Assembly: GCF_042242105.1 (NCBI RefSeq)
Contig: NC_092027.1
Coordinates: 11,503,721-11,567,720, forward strand
Direction of reading: 5' to 3'
Source: Pempheris klunzingeri
Taxonomy: Eukaryota; Chordata; Actinopteri; Acropomatiformes; Pempheridae
DNA: 64,000 nucleotides
Shown here piece by piece: positions 23,697 through 35,240 of the stretch. Below the pieces are notes generated by a model that worked only from the letters and a program-made list of their open reading frames with translations, was not told the origin of the DNA and searched no databases. Position 1 is the first letter of the stretch. Each line of letters opens with the position of its first letter. The translations under genes were made by a program, and so were the position numbers.

Positions 23697-25326
23697 TCAT
23701 GCCTCCTTTACATACATCCTCACGGCGACGACATCTCCCATTATGCATTTCTGTGGGAGAGGAGGGAGATCAGGTGAGTGGAGACCAAAACAGTTGAACA
23801 GATGTAAAGACGGTGATGATGAATTCTTGGCTATGTTTTGAGTTTGGGGGAGAAACGTTCAGCCTGTCTGTGGTTTCTCAGGAGTGTTCAGTCACTTCAT
23901 CCTTTACATTTTCTTAATCTCTTATCATATAACTGCACTCTGACGAATTCATATCAGGGTGTACTTTGGGTTTTGGTTTCTATAGCATTTCATTGTATTG
24001 CTTCTCCTTGTTCAATTGGGATTTCCTTGTTATACAATTACATTTTCATTTTTTTTTTTTTTGCTTTATGATACACGTTTGCTCTCTCGAGTGGGAACGT
24101 GGGAATAAGAGTTTACGAATTAGGGTTTTAAAAAAAACACATCGATGGTGAGAATTATTGGTCATGAAGTTGCCCTGGCTGCCTGTTAATTAAAGTAATA
24201 ATCAATTACAACCATTTAATGACACATATATACTATACTTATATATGTATTCACATATTTACATTATACATAGACCATAAATGTCTTTTTTCTCAAGCTA
24301 AATGTGTGTTTACTTTGTTGCTCTTGTCTGACTTCATGTAAGTGCAGGAGAGCAGTGGAAAAAACTGAAGTCAGATCCCTTGTATGTGTTCACACACTCG
24401 GCCAATAAAAATGAAGTGAAACATGTTTGCTGAGGAGTGATGAAGTTACTTTTCCAGATCGTTGCATGAAACTATTTTCGTGCATTTAAAAGTTGGGTCA
24501 GAGTTGCAAAGTTACAACCAAATCACCTGCTTTTATTTCCCATGTAAGAAATAATAATCCTTACCGCTATCAACTTGCCATCTGCGATCTCCCTCTCGAT
24601 ATTCGTTTCTTTGCCGTCCCAGCTCTGTCTCTGCACAAGTTTGCCGTTCTCCAGAGTCACCACGGTCTGCAGGGCACACAACACAGACAAGCAGTTAACT
24701 CCAGCACACAGTTGACTCTCAGGCTGCGATTTTTTAGGTGTTTTTTTTCCCCCCTGTCCTGAAACAGCACTAACCATTGTCTTCCTATCGTCGGCGGTCG
24801 TCTCTTCAAATGGCTCGTTGAGCTTGAACTTGATCTCGGTGGTTTTGAAGGTGCTCTGAGACTTCATGCATACAATCCCTTGCTCGTCCATGCTCACCAC
24901 CAGGTTGGGCTTGGTCCGATTCCCCACCTGCCGGGTCGCAAACCCCACACCTGCACAGTGGGAGGGCAAGATCATCCAGATGCAATAAATGTGACACACT
25001 TATTAGTGAAAGCTCAGTTTTGACGCGTAGAATATTACAAGTCCGTTTAAATCATCATCATAATTCAACATTTCTATCATATAAATCAATTTGGCTTTCA
25101 TAAAGCTGAGATTATCCCCATTATATATTTTAGACAGTGTATGTACAATAGGCTGACGTTACTTTTATAGACTTAGGCAAAAGTTACAGTTAATTTAAAA
25201 TAAAAAATAGCAGCCTTTCTCCATCAACTAGCTTAAACCACACACTCTCCTACCAATTGCTTTCATGTAGTCATCAAAGTTGTCGCTAGAAATCATCCTC
25301 CACGTCCCAATGAACTTCTCGACCAT
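23697..25326 (-). CDS. fabp11a: Fatty acid-binding protein, fish fabp11 (FABP4/5/8-like) type
   Basis: Four coding exons with the canonical FABP architecture: 25326-25254 (73 nt), 24950-24775 (176), 24666-24565 (102) and 23750-23697 (54), giving 134 aa. Donors are GTAGGA, GTTAGT and GTAAGG; acceptors all end CAG. The protein begins with the lipocalin/FABP signature ([19 protein letters not shown], then GVGFATRQ). It carries [20 protein letters not shown] and WDGKET, and keeps Arg108, Arg128 and Tyr130 (R-x-Y), which bind the fatty-acid carboxylate in this family. It should fold as a ten-stranded barrel and carry long-chain fatty acids in the cytosol. The MVEKF start, DEQG loop and MGDVVAVR end resemble the fish-specific fabp11 group more than fabp3 or fabp7. 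The a/b paralogue choice is a guess, while the family is certain. Exon 2 is 3 nt longer than the usual 173. Confidence 0.92.
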
Positions 25327-25414
25327 TTTTGCAGTTTTTGGTGTGATTATCCTCAGTAGTGGCCAGTGGAGTGACTCCGGATTCAACCCTCTTCCACTGT
25401 GGGAACAGACCCGG

Positions 25415-25490
25415 AGCGCTTTTAAAGGGACAGACCGACAACCAGCGGCGCAGGAGGAGCCAATTACAGCATGCCACGTCACTCATTGGT
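25415..25490 (-). promoter_or_regulatory. fabp11a: fabp promoter: TATA-like and CCAAT boxes
   Basis: On the minus strand a TTTAAAAG TATA-like box occupies about 25426-25419, roughly 95 bp before the start codon. A CCAAT box (CACCAATGAG) lies at about 25490-25481, some 60 bp further upstream. That order and spacing predict transcription starting near 25390 with a 5' UTR of about 65 nt. A tissue-regulated lipid-carrier gene with a TATA promoter is plausible. Confidence 0.55.
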
Positions 25491-25707
25491 GCTCTGAAAT
25501 CCCGCCTACTGTCTGCTGCTAGCCTGCTAAACTAAAATCATCTGTAACTAAACTAAACTTAATGTTTTTTTGGTTTATTTTCTCAACTACACGGGTGTCT
25601 GTTAGCTCTTTGCATCATAACATTTTAACTTATTGTCATTTTTAAACATAGAAAACAAGAAAACAACAACATATCCCATGAGTCTTACAGCAATTGCACA
25701 TTATAAA

Positions 25708-25728
25708 GGCCTCATGGGAAGTGTAGTG
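25708..25728 (-). promoter_or_regulatory. ZNF143/SBS-like motif
   Basis: The minus strand reads CACTACACTTCCCATGAGGC, close to the ACTACAATTCCCAGAATGC-type site bound by ZNF143. It lies about 385 bp upstream of the fabp start codon. Similar motifs occur near 32.2 and 32.33 kb. This is a motif match by eye only. Confidence 0.35.
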
Positions 25729-25739
25729 AGTGAATGCTA

Positions 25740-26160
25740 ACCAGTATTTATTTTATTCATCAAATCCCCTTCAGGTTATGAATTATTACCAATAGCTTCA
25801 AAAATAAAATAAAACATACCAATGCTTTATATATATAAACAATACATATGCTTCAATCATAAACCATTCATCTTTAATCTGAGCCATTAATCTGAGCCAA
25901 ATTCTATACATTGACAACTAATTATCATTTGCAGCTGCAGGCTTGTTGATTAATATCCTTTATTCCCTTATTAATGATTTATTAACACCAATATTGCAGC
26001 ACTATAGCTTTTAAAAAGTGAAAAACCTGTTAGGATTTATTGATATATTAGTAATTAATATAAAATGAATGGTTTATAACCGCTCTATAAGGCGATCATT
26101 AATTATTTACTAATTAAGCCATTAGTTACCGCTTATAAAAGGCTTTAGAGTGGTTAGTAT
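25740..26160. repeat. AT-rich dispersed repeat with inverted word pairs
   Basis: The block is strongly AT-rich. It contains 'ataaaccattcatctttaat' near its left end and the inverse-sense 'tgaatggtttataac' at about 26066-26080, then TATAAGGCGATCATTAATTA. A related short piece lies at about 41580-41690. This looks like a non-autonomous element with terminal inverted symmetry. The class is not known to me. Confidence 0.45.
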
Positions 26161-26406
26161 GCTGTACTAATTTCACTTGCCAGTATAGCAGAATACATTA
26201 AGAGATATTTAGTAAAGAACGTGAATGGTAAACCCCAACAGGAAAAACCGATATTCTATGTCATTTCTTTACATTTTCTATGTCAAATCCATAGACGTAA
26301 TTACAGTCCAAAGGATTTGGGTTAGAACCCCCATTAAGTTACAGATGTTAATAGCCAGAGAGTAGCTAACAGGGGGGACAGGGTTTATGTTATCACTGAC
26401 TAGGTG

Positions 26407-26411
<5 letters not shown>

Positions 26412-26438
<27 letters not shown>
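26412..26438. repeat. Homopolymer T, 27 bp
   Basis: An uninterrupted T run in the mrpl53-fabp intergenic DNA. It may be the tail of a minus-strand poly(A) retroelement, but no element body was recognised. Confidence 0.95.
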
Positions 26439-26899
26439 AGTGGAGCTGCATCTGAAACTCTGTGCCAAGTTACATTTAAGCCTGCTGTGTCAAAGGTTGG
26501 AGCTTGCATAATGTTCTCTCAAACACTGGAATGGTCTATCAGGAAAATGGCACATTATGCAAGGACACACCATGACCCTGTACTGATCACAGCATGTTTT
26601 TAGCAGTTAAAGCATTTCAATTGATGTCTTTAACACAGAGAAAATGAGCCGAGCTGATGAGGCTAATGTTGAAACCATGTCCCCTTGATGATGCAATGCT
26701 TTCTTTTTTCTAATTTGTCTGTATTAAAATTCATGTTGACAGCAAAGAACATCTGGTGGGACGTGATCCTTAAACGGTGGAGGAAACAACTGACTCAGTA
26801 ATGCCTGTCAAATGACGTCGCATCACAACTCATGCTGAGCAGCCTCAGTGAATAAAAGGTCAATTCGCACGAGAACCACCACATTTAAATGAACACAGT

Positions 26900-26905
26900 T
26901 TTATT
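26900..26905 (-). terminator. mrpl53: Poly(A) signal AATAAA of mrpl53
   Basis: The minus strand reads AATAAA about 70 nt after the mrpl53 stop codon, giving a short 3' UTR as usual for mitochondrial ribosomal protein genes. Confidence 0.7.
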
Positions 26906-26973
26906 ATAAACATCAAATAATATACTCATACATACAAATAAATTCAGCACAGATACATTTAACACGAGCATCA

Positions 26974-29161
26974 TCATTTCTTTGCTGCAGATTTTGCCTG
27001 TGGATCCTTGGCGGTGCACCGGGACTGAAATGCACTCAGCATCTCCATGCCGGTCAACTTTGCTCCCTTCATCACCAGCCTCTCTCCATCTACTGTAACA
27101 GAGAAAGACGAAAATACACCGAGATGACTCATGAAGCCACAATGACTGCTCTCTCTGTACAAGGAGCACGACAAGCAAAAAGCTGAAAAGTTAACTCTCA
27201 GCAAAAGTCACGTAGCACACAATGGGAAACATCTGCACAATGTTCTGCTGACCCATGGCAGACATTAAAGAGTCATTGTGTGCGAGTGGTATTTATTCCA
27301 TGATATCATGTGGTAACACAACAGCATAAAGCATGAAGTCTAGGTCAGATATATACAGGCATTGCGCTGCAAAGGCACCTTCTTTTTTCTTTAAAGAACA
27401 AGCAGGACTATCACTGAGGCTGGACTGACAGAGCACCCTGTCTTTTCACACCCACCAGTACAGCCCAGTGTCTGGAGTTCAGTAGCTACAGATCCCCTGT
27501 CAACATAAACATGAGACTTTTTAAAGACACAGACCACCTGGATCTACTGTAAGTGAAAATGAAACCTGGTCTAAATGTTGACTTCAAGCTCTGTCTCAAG
27601 TGAACGTCTTGGGTGGATAAATCCAAAGGGTCTGTAGTCTCCTCTTGCTACTTTAAGACATTCAAAGAAGATTTACTTCAATAGCAAACCTGAAGACTTT
27701 AATATATCAAAACGTAACTTAAGTGTTTTAAAGATGCCTTAAAATGTTCTCAGTTTTCTGTTGTTCCTAATAACATCAGTGTTAAATGTTTTCTTTGATA
27801 TCGTCTGCTTGTTGTTTGACTGTTGCCTAATTCAACATCCTGTCTGTCGGTGCACTAACTTCTATAGTATAAAATGAATTGTGAAATTCTGCTGAAAAAC
27901 AGACTTGCTCACACTGAGTATACAAGTTTACTGAGTGAACAACACAGGTTGGCCTCACACTGCCCCATAAAGTCTGACTATTGAATATCTTCGCCGTAGC
28001 ATCTGCATGCGGTTGGTTATTACTCACCATAAGTAATATCCACTACAGGCTCAGAGTCCTCGTGTTTCACCAAAGATATCACCTGACAGTTCGCGTTGGT
28101 TGCTCTGGCCTTCTCTGAGCCCACCATGGCCAGAAACTCCCTGTGGGGCAAAGAGAGCGTTGATGGAAAGGACTTTTATTATCTGCAATGAAATGACATT
28201 TTGAGTAAAAAGTGCATTTTACTTGATTACTTTCACTTTCTGCTACTTTACACTTCAGCTTGAAATGGAATATTTTTGGTATTGTTAGATTTACTTAAAC
28301 TGAATCCTTACATATATTAGGTCCAATGGTTGTTCACAGACAGGGTTGTTATCATGTCACAGTATAGCATTTGTCACCAATACTAAACTCAGTTTGCACA
28401 TATTGAGAAGTTAAAGGCTTGACACACACATATGGACCACCAACACATGAGTAGACCTCATCAGAGGACTGTAGGTGGGAGAGATTAAACCTTTAATATT
28501 AAAATTGGTTGTTTCATTTTGGTTGTCTTATGTAGTTCCAACACAACACAAGTTTAATCAGTCAGCATGAAGGGAAAACACCAGTGTGAATGTGCAGGAC
28601 CTCCACTGAAAACCATAGTTTAGATTAACTAAGTCATACACTGTGTAGGTCAGTGTGGCAGGTAAGTATAAAATGGATCTGACTGAATTTAAATAAAGGC
28701 CTTTTCCCTCTACAGAGAAAATATACATTAGTTAGCTATGAAGCAAGTATATCAGAGGTGCTGATGCTGAGTAGAGAAGGAAACATACAGTAAATGTTGG
28801 AAAATCCTTATGTCTTCAGTATTTAATACATCAAAGACTCATCACAGCCACAGGTCATTCTTCATCCATCCTAGTCAGACAACAACAAGCTATTAACCCA
28901 TCAAAACACTCCTTAAAGACTGAACTTGCGAACTGATGTCACCAGTTAGCTTGCAGCTAATCTTCTGCTGCCGTTTGAAAACAGGCACCTCATTGTCAAA
29001 TTCAGTCTTTTATCCACAGTCCAGCCTCTCCAACACACAACGACACATTAAACACACGCTTCTTACCGTGTGGACCGGACGTTGGACTGAAACGGAGAAA
29101 ACTGAACTGTTATTTTCTTCACAGTCTTCAGCACCACGGTGGCCTTACTGGGAGCCGCCAT
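26974..29161 (-). CDS. mrpl53: Mitochondrial ribosomal protein L53 (mL53)
   Basis: Three coding exons: 29161-29067 (95 nt), 28140-28028 (113) and 27092-26974 (119), totalling 109 codons (108 aa; human 112 aa). Donors are GTAAGA and GTGAGT; acceptors end CAG. The protein starts MAAPSKATVVLKTVKKITVQ. It has the family's QFSPF and NVRSTREFL stretches, the SEKARATNANCQV segment, and the C-terminal DGERLVMKGAKLTGMEML block. It ends in a short Lys/Ala tail. MRPL53 is a component of the 39S large subunit of the mitochondrial ribosome, with a thioredoxin-like fold. The basic N-terminus is compatible with matrix import. The start ATG sits in a good Kozak context (GGCGGCTCC follows ACCGCC-like sequence) with no TATA box upstream. 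Identification is secure. Confidence 0.94.
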
Positions 29162-31690
29162 GTTTGTTGTGTTGACCTCCGAGGATGGTGCTGCTCGGTC
29201 AGACCACCAGAGGGCGCCAGAGGATTAGAGAACCTCAGCGGGGTGAAGCGAGTAAGGCACAGAAATGTCCCTAATTGGTACATATAGGCTAAAGGAGCAG
29301 TTTATTTAAGTCAGGCAGGCTTGACAAATGTTGGAATCTGTGGTGATAGAGATTATATTTGTATGCCTGTTTAGTCTAGTTGTTTCATCCATCTTAATCC
29401 TCAGCGTCTTTAAGTGATTTATATCTGAATCTCCATCTCTATAGTTTCATTAATGTAAGCAGGGTTCATGGGTGTCAAAAATCTTTCAAAATCTAAACAT
29501 CTGTGTGTTGTATTTGCTCTGTGTGAGTCGGAGCACTAGCGTTTGTGAGGTGAGGAATGAAATGTATTTGCTGCGATGCCGTGCGCCTCGTGTGTAAATA
29601 CATTTCCAACATGGGGTCTAGAGAAGGTTTTGTCTCTACTGAGATCTGTTTTTTGATTGTTCAGTATCAGACACCTTTTGGGGCTCCAGTAGGTGTCAGT
29701 GCATTCCTGCTCCCTCCTATAATGTCAGGTGTCTATGCAAGCAGACACTTTTAGCTTAATAACACCAGTAATAGTAAGATTAACAGGGAATTTTAAAATG
29801 CAAGACAGTCAGCGGCGTGTAAACAGCACCAGCTCGTTCACTATGACATGACAAAGCTCATTAAAGCAAACTCACAGGGAGACCGACTGTGGCACCTTCC
29901 TGTAATCATCTGACAAACAATGTCACAGAGCAGAATTACGTTACGAGAGGACGGGTGGGACGTCTGTCAGGCACTAAGTCAATAAAGGAGGTGCTGCTCT
30001 CCAAATAGACAATCAAACAGACACATCTCATAATCAAATAGACAAGGATGGGAAATGCTCCCCAGTTTCTGCTGCTTCCTGCACTCAGCAGATGGAAAAA
30101 GGTCAAAAGCCTGTCAGGGTATAAAAACATGTCAGAAATGGGAATGCATTTAAATTTTGACTTTGTTAGCACTTCGGTCAAATTCAATCATGGCATGAAT
30201 TGCCTGTGTGAAATAAATGTCTGTGTATAATGGAGAATCTAATCAAAACAACAATTTTTGCAATGGAGGGTTGTGAAATTTGATTTTCACGGTGAAGAAT
30301 ATAACGGCGCGTGTGTATTTACCTCTTGGCCACGTCAGCAGATGCAGTAAATGTAAATGTGAAGTTCTGTATATTTCTCAATAAACTGAACGTTCCAGTG
30401 GTTAGAAATCTTTTGAGACACAAGACTGTCCAGAAAAGAAAACACAGCATACATCACATCACCCCATATTCCCATTTTTAGAAAAATTTTTGCATTGCAT
30501 TTGCATTGTCCTGACCTGTGCTCAGTATGGCCGTTTATTTATAGCCACTCTGTTTTCAGGGCGTGTGAAAAACAAACGTGTTATTTTCAGATCAGCACAC
30601 CCTCGAGCTCGTACAATTTATCCTAACTTCAGCACGCCTCAAGTCTCTTTCCTGAACGGCCGACAGCCCGACCCAGCCTGTGACGGATGGACAGTGGGGG
30701 CTCTAAATTTAGACATACGGCTACTGAGAGGCAGAAGCATTTCCTATACACTCCCCACACCCACCACACACACACACACACACACACTCGCATACACACA
30801 TGCATACTCATTAAGTAGTTGTACTGTATGTCCAGCAATAAGAAAGCAGGGAAGAGAATGCTCAGAAACAATGAATGCTCAAGGGGACGCCTGACCTCAA
30901 AGAAAATAGAGGTATTGTCCTGGTGCAGGATTCCATCTATCAAGTTCTCTGCCTGAGCACAATAATAAGTCATAAAAAACACAATTTGATACTGCAAGCA
31001 CTGGTGTTGAGGATGTTCTGCTTGTGCTCTATTAAAAACCATTAAAGCTACAAGACTTGGTCATTGTTGACTCTACTAGTTGGCGTAAAAATGTCATTAT
31101 TACAACCGCACAAGTGCTACCACATGATCACAGCACAGTTGATTTAAGATTCACATACCATCTGCTAATCGTACCTTGGGTGACACTCAGTTTAGGTGTG
31201 AAAATGGAGTATAGAAGCTGCATTAAACATGGAGCTGCTCCTAAGAGAGTGAGTTGGGAAAGACTGTAACAATGACAAAACACTCAAGAGGTTTCTTTGG
31301 AAGTACCGGTACATTTACTGTTAGAGGAAAGGTATTTCCCCCCCGAGACTAATACACAGTATGCAAGGAAGTTGCACTTTGGTAGCATTATTCATTATGT
31401 CAGTCACTATTCAAGTTCTGCCTCCCTAAGGAACTCCCAGAGGTCCTGAGGGTGTCAGCAGGAGTGTGAAGAACACAAATTCACAGTATCACTGACTTAA
31501 GACTACATAGAAACAGGCTTTGAATTATATTTCTCACTATTTTTTAGGCTTCTCTCCACATGTAATCCATAAAAAACAAAAACTTGCCTGTTGAGCTCCT
31601 GTTAGAAAAACACTGATTTATGATAACATTGTTTTTTTCCCCAGTGCTTTTCAATTAGTCTTTGTTGTAATTATACTTTTTATCTGGTAC
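29162..31690. other. Intergenic, divergent spacer upstream of mrpl53
   Basis: No gene recognised. A CA run lies at about 30765-30788. Plus-strand frames near 30490-30894 and 31057-31269 have neither splice context nor recognisable motifs. Confidence 0.5.
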
Positions 31691-31985
31691 ATTCTACATT
31701 TTATATTTTAATGTCTGCTCAGCTGGTGAACTCTTCTGTTAATTTTTGCGTGTTTGTTATAGTTATTTGTTTTTCTTTGTATTTTGATAATTCATGCTGT
31801 AACCTATTTTGTTTTCCTATTCTATTTTTTCATTGGTTCTCTTCTCTTTTCTTCAGCTGAGTTTGAAGGTCTGTTCTCTGAGGCTGCAGCTCCTCCGGTC
31901 TCCTTGACCTCTCCTGTCATATATGTGTTTATTTCTTTTATCTGTTATATTGTGTTGTGGAAATAAAAAGATTTACTTACATGTT
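31691..31985 (+). repeat. Probable LINE-like 3' tail
   Basis: A T-rich body is followed by GGAAATAAAAAG and TTTACTTAC, the same tail style as at 15586-15735. It also contains a short open frame with an acceptor-like start (31857-31966), treated separately among the findings. The tail explanation is preferred. Confidence 0.4.
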
Positions 31986-32038
31986 ATTTTATTTAATATT
32001 TAGGACTATGTGCCTCAAAACACATCCAATTTGGGTAT

Positions 32039-32100
32039 AGTAAGTACATTATTATTATTATTGTTGTTGTCGTTGTTGTAGTTGTATATCAATCTATATT
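32039..32100. repeat. ATT/GTT trinucleotide tract
   Basis: ATT repeats pass into GTT repeats with a single GTC interruption, roughly 32050-32085. A short ACTC tetranucleotide run follows at about 32232-32252. Confidence 0.85.
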
Positions 32101-32199
32101 TAGGGCAAGGGCCAATAAATAAGGCTTACTTATACATTCTCATTTCTTTACTCTTTATGTATTGAAATGACGAATATTCATCTGCCAAAAACGGGTTTA

Positions 32200-32641
32200 A
32201 GTTTAACAACACTTCCCATCATCCCTGGCCTTACTCACTCACTCACTCACTTACGTATTTCTGCCAAATCTGAGCCAATCTAATTTTTTTACCGAGTGCC
32301 AGCCAAGCGTCAGTAACCCTGAACTCCATTTCCCATGAAGCTCTGCGCCGCATCTCCCTGCCTGGCACTCCTCCTCCTCCTCCTCCCACCAGCGTCCTGG
32401 CTGGCGGAGCTCGGAGCGGAGCAGACTGATGAACGGCTCCGTCTCCCCCTCACGTCCAGCAATGTGCGCAGAGTGAAGACCGAGTCCGCGTCGCCCTGCG
32501 TGGCCTCCTCACACAACACGGCGCTCCCGTCTCTTCGTGGTGGCGTCCGAGAGGTTGAAGCGCGCGCCAAACAAACCCAAAACACTTAGTGCGAAGCTGC
32601 CGCTGGATGCTGCTTTAGTCTGGACGGTCCTCTTCTCTCCG
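32200..32641 (+). promoter_or_regulatory. CpG-rich promoter and candidate first exon of an unidentified plus-strand gene
   Basis: The stretch from about 32300 to 32660 is one of the richest in CpG in the window. It contains two ZNF143-like TTCCCAT motifs (about 32207-32225 and 32321-32340). It ends at a strong splice donor, CTCTCCG|GTAAGAG, with the last exon base at 32641. No TATA box is evident. An 84-codon frame (32335-32589) starts with a hydrophobic Leu-rich stretch but stops 52 nt before the donor. The exon is therefore either untranslated or carries an upstream ORF. The gene is not identified. It would be divergent to mrpl53, whose start codon lies about 3 kb away. Confidence 0.42.
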
Positions 32642-32730
32642 GTAAGAGCCCGTCTCCTGCCCTCACATCTGTCTGCAAAAGTTGTCTTCTTGTGGTTGCT
32701 TGTGTTTCCTATGACCCCGAGCACTGTGCT

Positions 32731-32732
<2 letters not shown>

Positions 32733-32807
<75 letters not shown>
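32733..32807. repeat. (GT)n microsatellite, 75 bp
   Basis: A pure GT run beginning about 90 bp downstream of the candidate first-exon donor. Confidence 0.98.
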
Positions 32808-32809
<2 letters not shown>

Positions 32810-33519
32810 AGTGAAACTTCGCTGACAGTGTGTGCTGTAGTTGTGACTGCGGCAGCCTCAGCGGTCGCAGTGAAGCCAAATGTTTTGAGCAGCGGTGACA
32901 GCGGAGCCGGAACCGGGACTTGTTGCCTTCCACCCAGACACTTGGTCCTCAGTGTTCATATTAAAGGGCTGCTGATGCTGCAGGTCTCTGGATTGGATCT
33001 GAATGATATTGATGAATGAATATTTGGGGAGCAGCTGTCTCTCCCTCCTCTGCCATCTTCATTTGGCTCTAAACTGGCTTGTAGTTTGTTGTCTCCAGTC
33101 TTCTAGTCTGCTGTCATGGGTTCATTTTTAAGGGAAAACTCAGTATGACTGATTTAGTGTTAAATCCCTTCACTTCACCCTCCTCCATGTTCGTCTCCTT
33201 GTTTACTTGCGGGTCTTTACGTGCTTTCTAAGGCTCACCTGAACATGTATGAGAAACTATTTGATCTTCATTAGTGAGATATGCCTGTACTTGTTTGTGA
33301 GATGCAAATCAACTTCCCCCATGGTGACAGACGGACAGACAGGTTTTATTCACAGACAGGCACGCACAGCCCACAGACCCCACAGACAGTACGGCCATGT
33401 ATAAACCCTCTGGATATCCTCAGACGTGAATATCCAGCACTGTCCTCATTGTCTCTGACAAGCACTTGGCCTCTTCTTCCTTATGCTTGGATGTGCTCAA
33501 ACGTACGCAGGGTGAAGCA

Positions 33520-33520
<1 letters not shown>

Positions 33521-33608
<88 letters not shown>
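33521..33608. repeat. (AC)n microsatellite, 88 bp
   Basis: A pure AC run in the opposite strand sense to the GT tract about 0.7 kb upstream. Confidence 0.98.
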
Positions 33609-33611
<3 letters not shown>

Positions 33612-34759
33612 CTTATACCACCACCATCTTTCTCTGTAATTGTAAATAAGAATTTCCTCTCTGCCGACCTGCCAAATAAATAAACACCCTTTTTCACACT
33701 CTGTCAGTTCTCCTGCAGTTCTCCCTTTTACCCCCAACCCTCTCTCACATACTAACACACATCCACGGGCACATAAGAGCCAAATGCCACAGACAGAACC
33801 CCCCCCCCTCCCTCAGTCTGCGCTGATGTGTTCAGTTGTTGAATAGGAGCTGTTGGCAGGCCATCTACCCTGCAGCACACTGGCTTTTACAGAAGTTGAC
33901 ATTCACTTCAGCAAACACAATTTGCACTTTGTTTTAACTTCCCTTTGCTTTCACTTCACCTCTTTGTGTTGCACACTAAACATTAATGAAACTGGTATTT
34001 CTGTAGCATCTTTTAATAGGAGCATAGTAAATAAAAACCCACCGCTCTGCGAAAACTGGGAACAGTCGTGTTTGAAATCCTAAATCTGTAATCAAGCCTA
34101 AAATGACCGTTGGTCACGTACAAAGAAACATTATTTTGTTTTTAAATCCATTCAATGGATCCCCAAATGCTCATTCTTCTTTGGTTGATGTCACTGTATT
34201 GTGTGCTCGTAAGAAAGTAGCTGGCAGGCTTCTGCAGCTTACATCCCACATGTCAAAGGGTCAGAGCTGGATGTCAGTGTATGACTAAATCTCTGTCACG
34301 CTAAAAGCGTTTGACTGCGTGGTGGCAAATGTAAGAGGACAGCAGCGCGGCAGATGCTTTGTGACCATTTTAACTTCAGGGTATTCATAGCATGCTGCTA
34401 ATGCTGGTATTTGGGTGGAGACAAGGTTGCACACGTGCAGCTGTTGCACGTAAGAAGGGAGGATGAGTGAGGATCAAAAGGGCCAAGAGCGTTCACCAAG
34501 CAGTTCACCAAACTGCACCAACAAGGCCAAGGAGAGTTTGTTTTGCGTTGGTATGGGTTGCCTTTTGTTCGCACAGCTCTTAACTGGAAGGATCACACTC
34601 AAGCTGTCCAAACATTTTCCCATCCAGCTTCGACTGGAGGGTCTGGCCCCAAAACTATGTCCACACTGAGCACCTGAATCTGAAAGCGCTCGGTTATATT
34701 GTGTTTCCTTACAGCCAAAGTCATGATTTAGCGCCTCCCACATCTGTCAGTTTAATATG

Positions 34760-35240
34760 AAGTCAGGAGGCGGCCACTAGCTTAGCATAAAGGCTAGGAT
34801 ATGGCTAGCCTGCCTCCATCCAACAATTAAAAAGATTTACCAACCAGCACCTTCAACATAGTATTATTAACGCATTGTATCTTGTTTGTTTAATCTGTAT
34901 AAACCAAAAGCGTAAAAATGACAAGTTGAGTTTTTTGCTTTCATTATGAGATTTCCAGGACACTCCAGGAAGTCCCTGCTAACAGTCCACGCCCCTGTAA
35001 AACCACAGCTTTGCGTTTTTAACACTTCAGTTTCTGTTTGATTGAATAGAAAAGATGTACGGTAAATGCTAGCTAGGTAGACGTAGGTTAGCGTTTCCCC
35101 TCTGTTTCAGACTTTCTGTGAAGCTAGTAACCTCCTGGCTCCAGCTGCATTTTGAACTGATAGACAAGTCAGCAGTCAGTCCCCTCATCTGTCTCTGGAC
35201 AAGAGAGCGAATGAGTGTCCGGCTACTTGTTTAAGTGCTT
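34760..35240. repeat. Inverted-repeat dispersed element, family A, copy 2
   Basis: The left end has ACTAGCTTAGCATAAAGGCT (about 34777-34796). The right end has a degenerate inverse, CAGACTTTCTGTGAAGCTAG (about 35109-35128). Internal words such as 'accaaccagcacct' and 'cgtaaaaatgacaagttgag' agree with this teleost repeat. It is diverged and non-coding. Confidence 0.62.
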
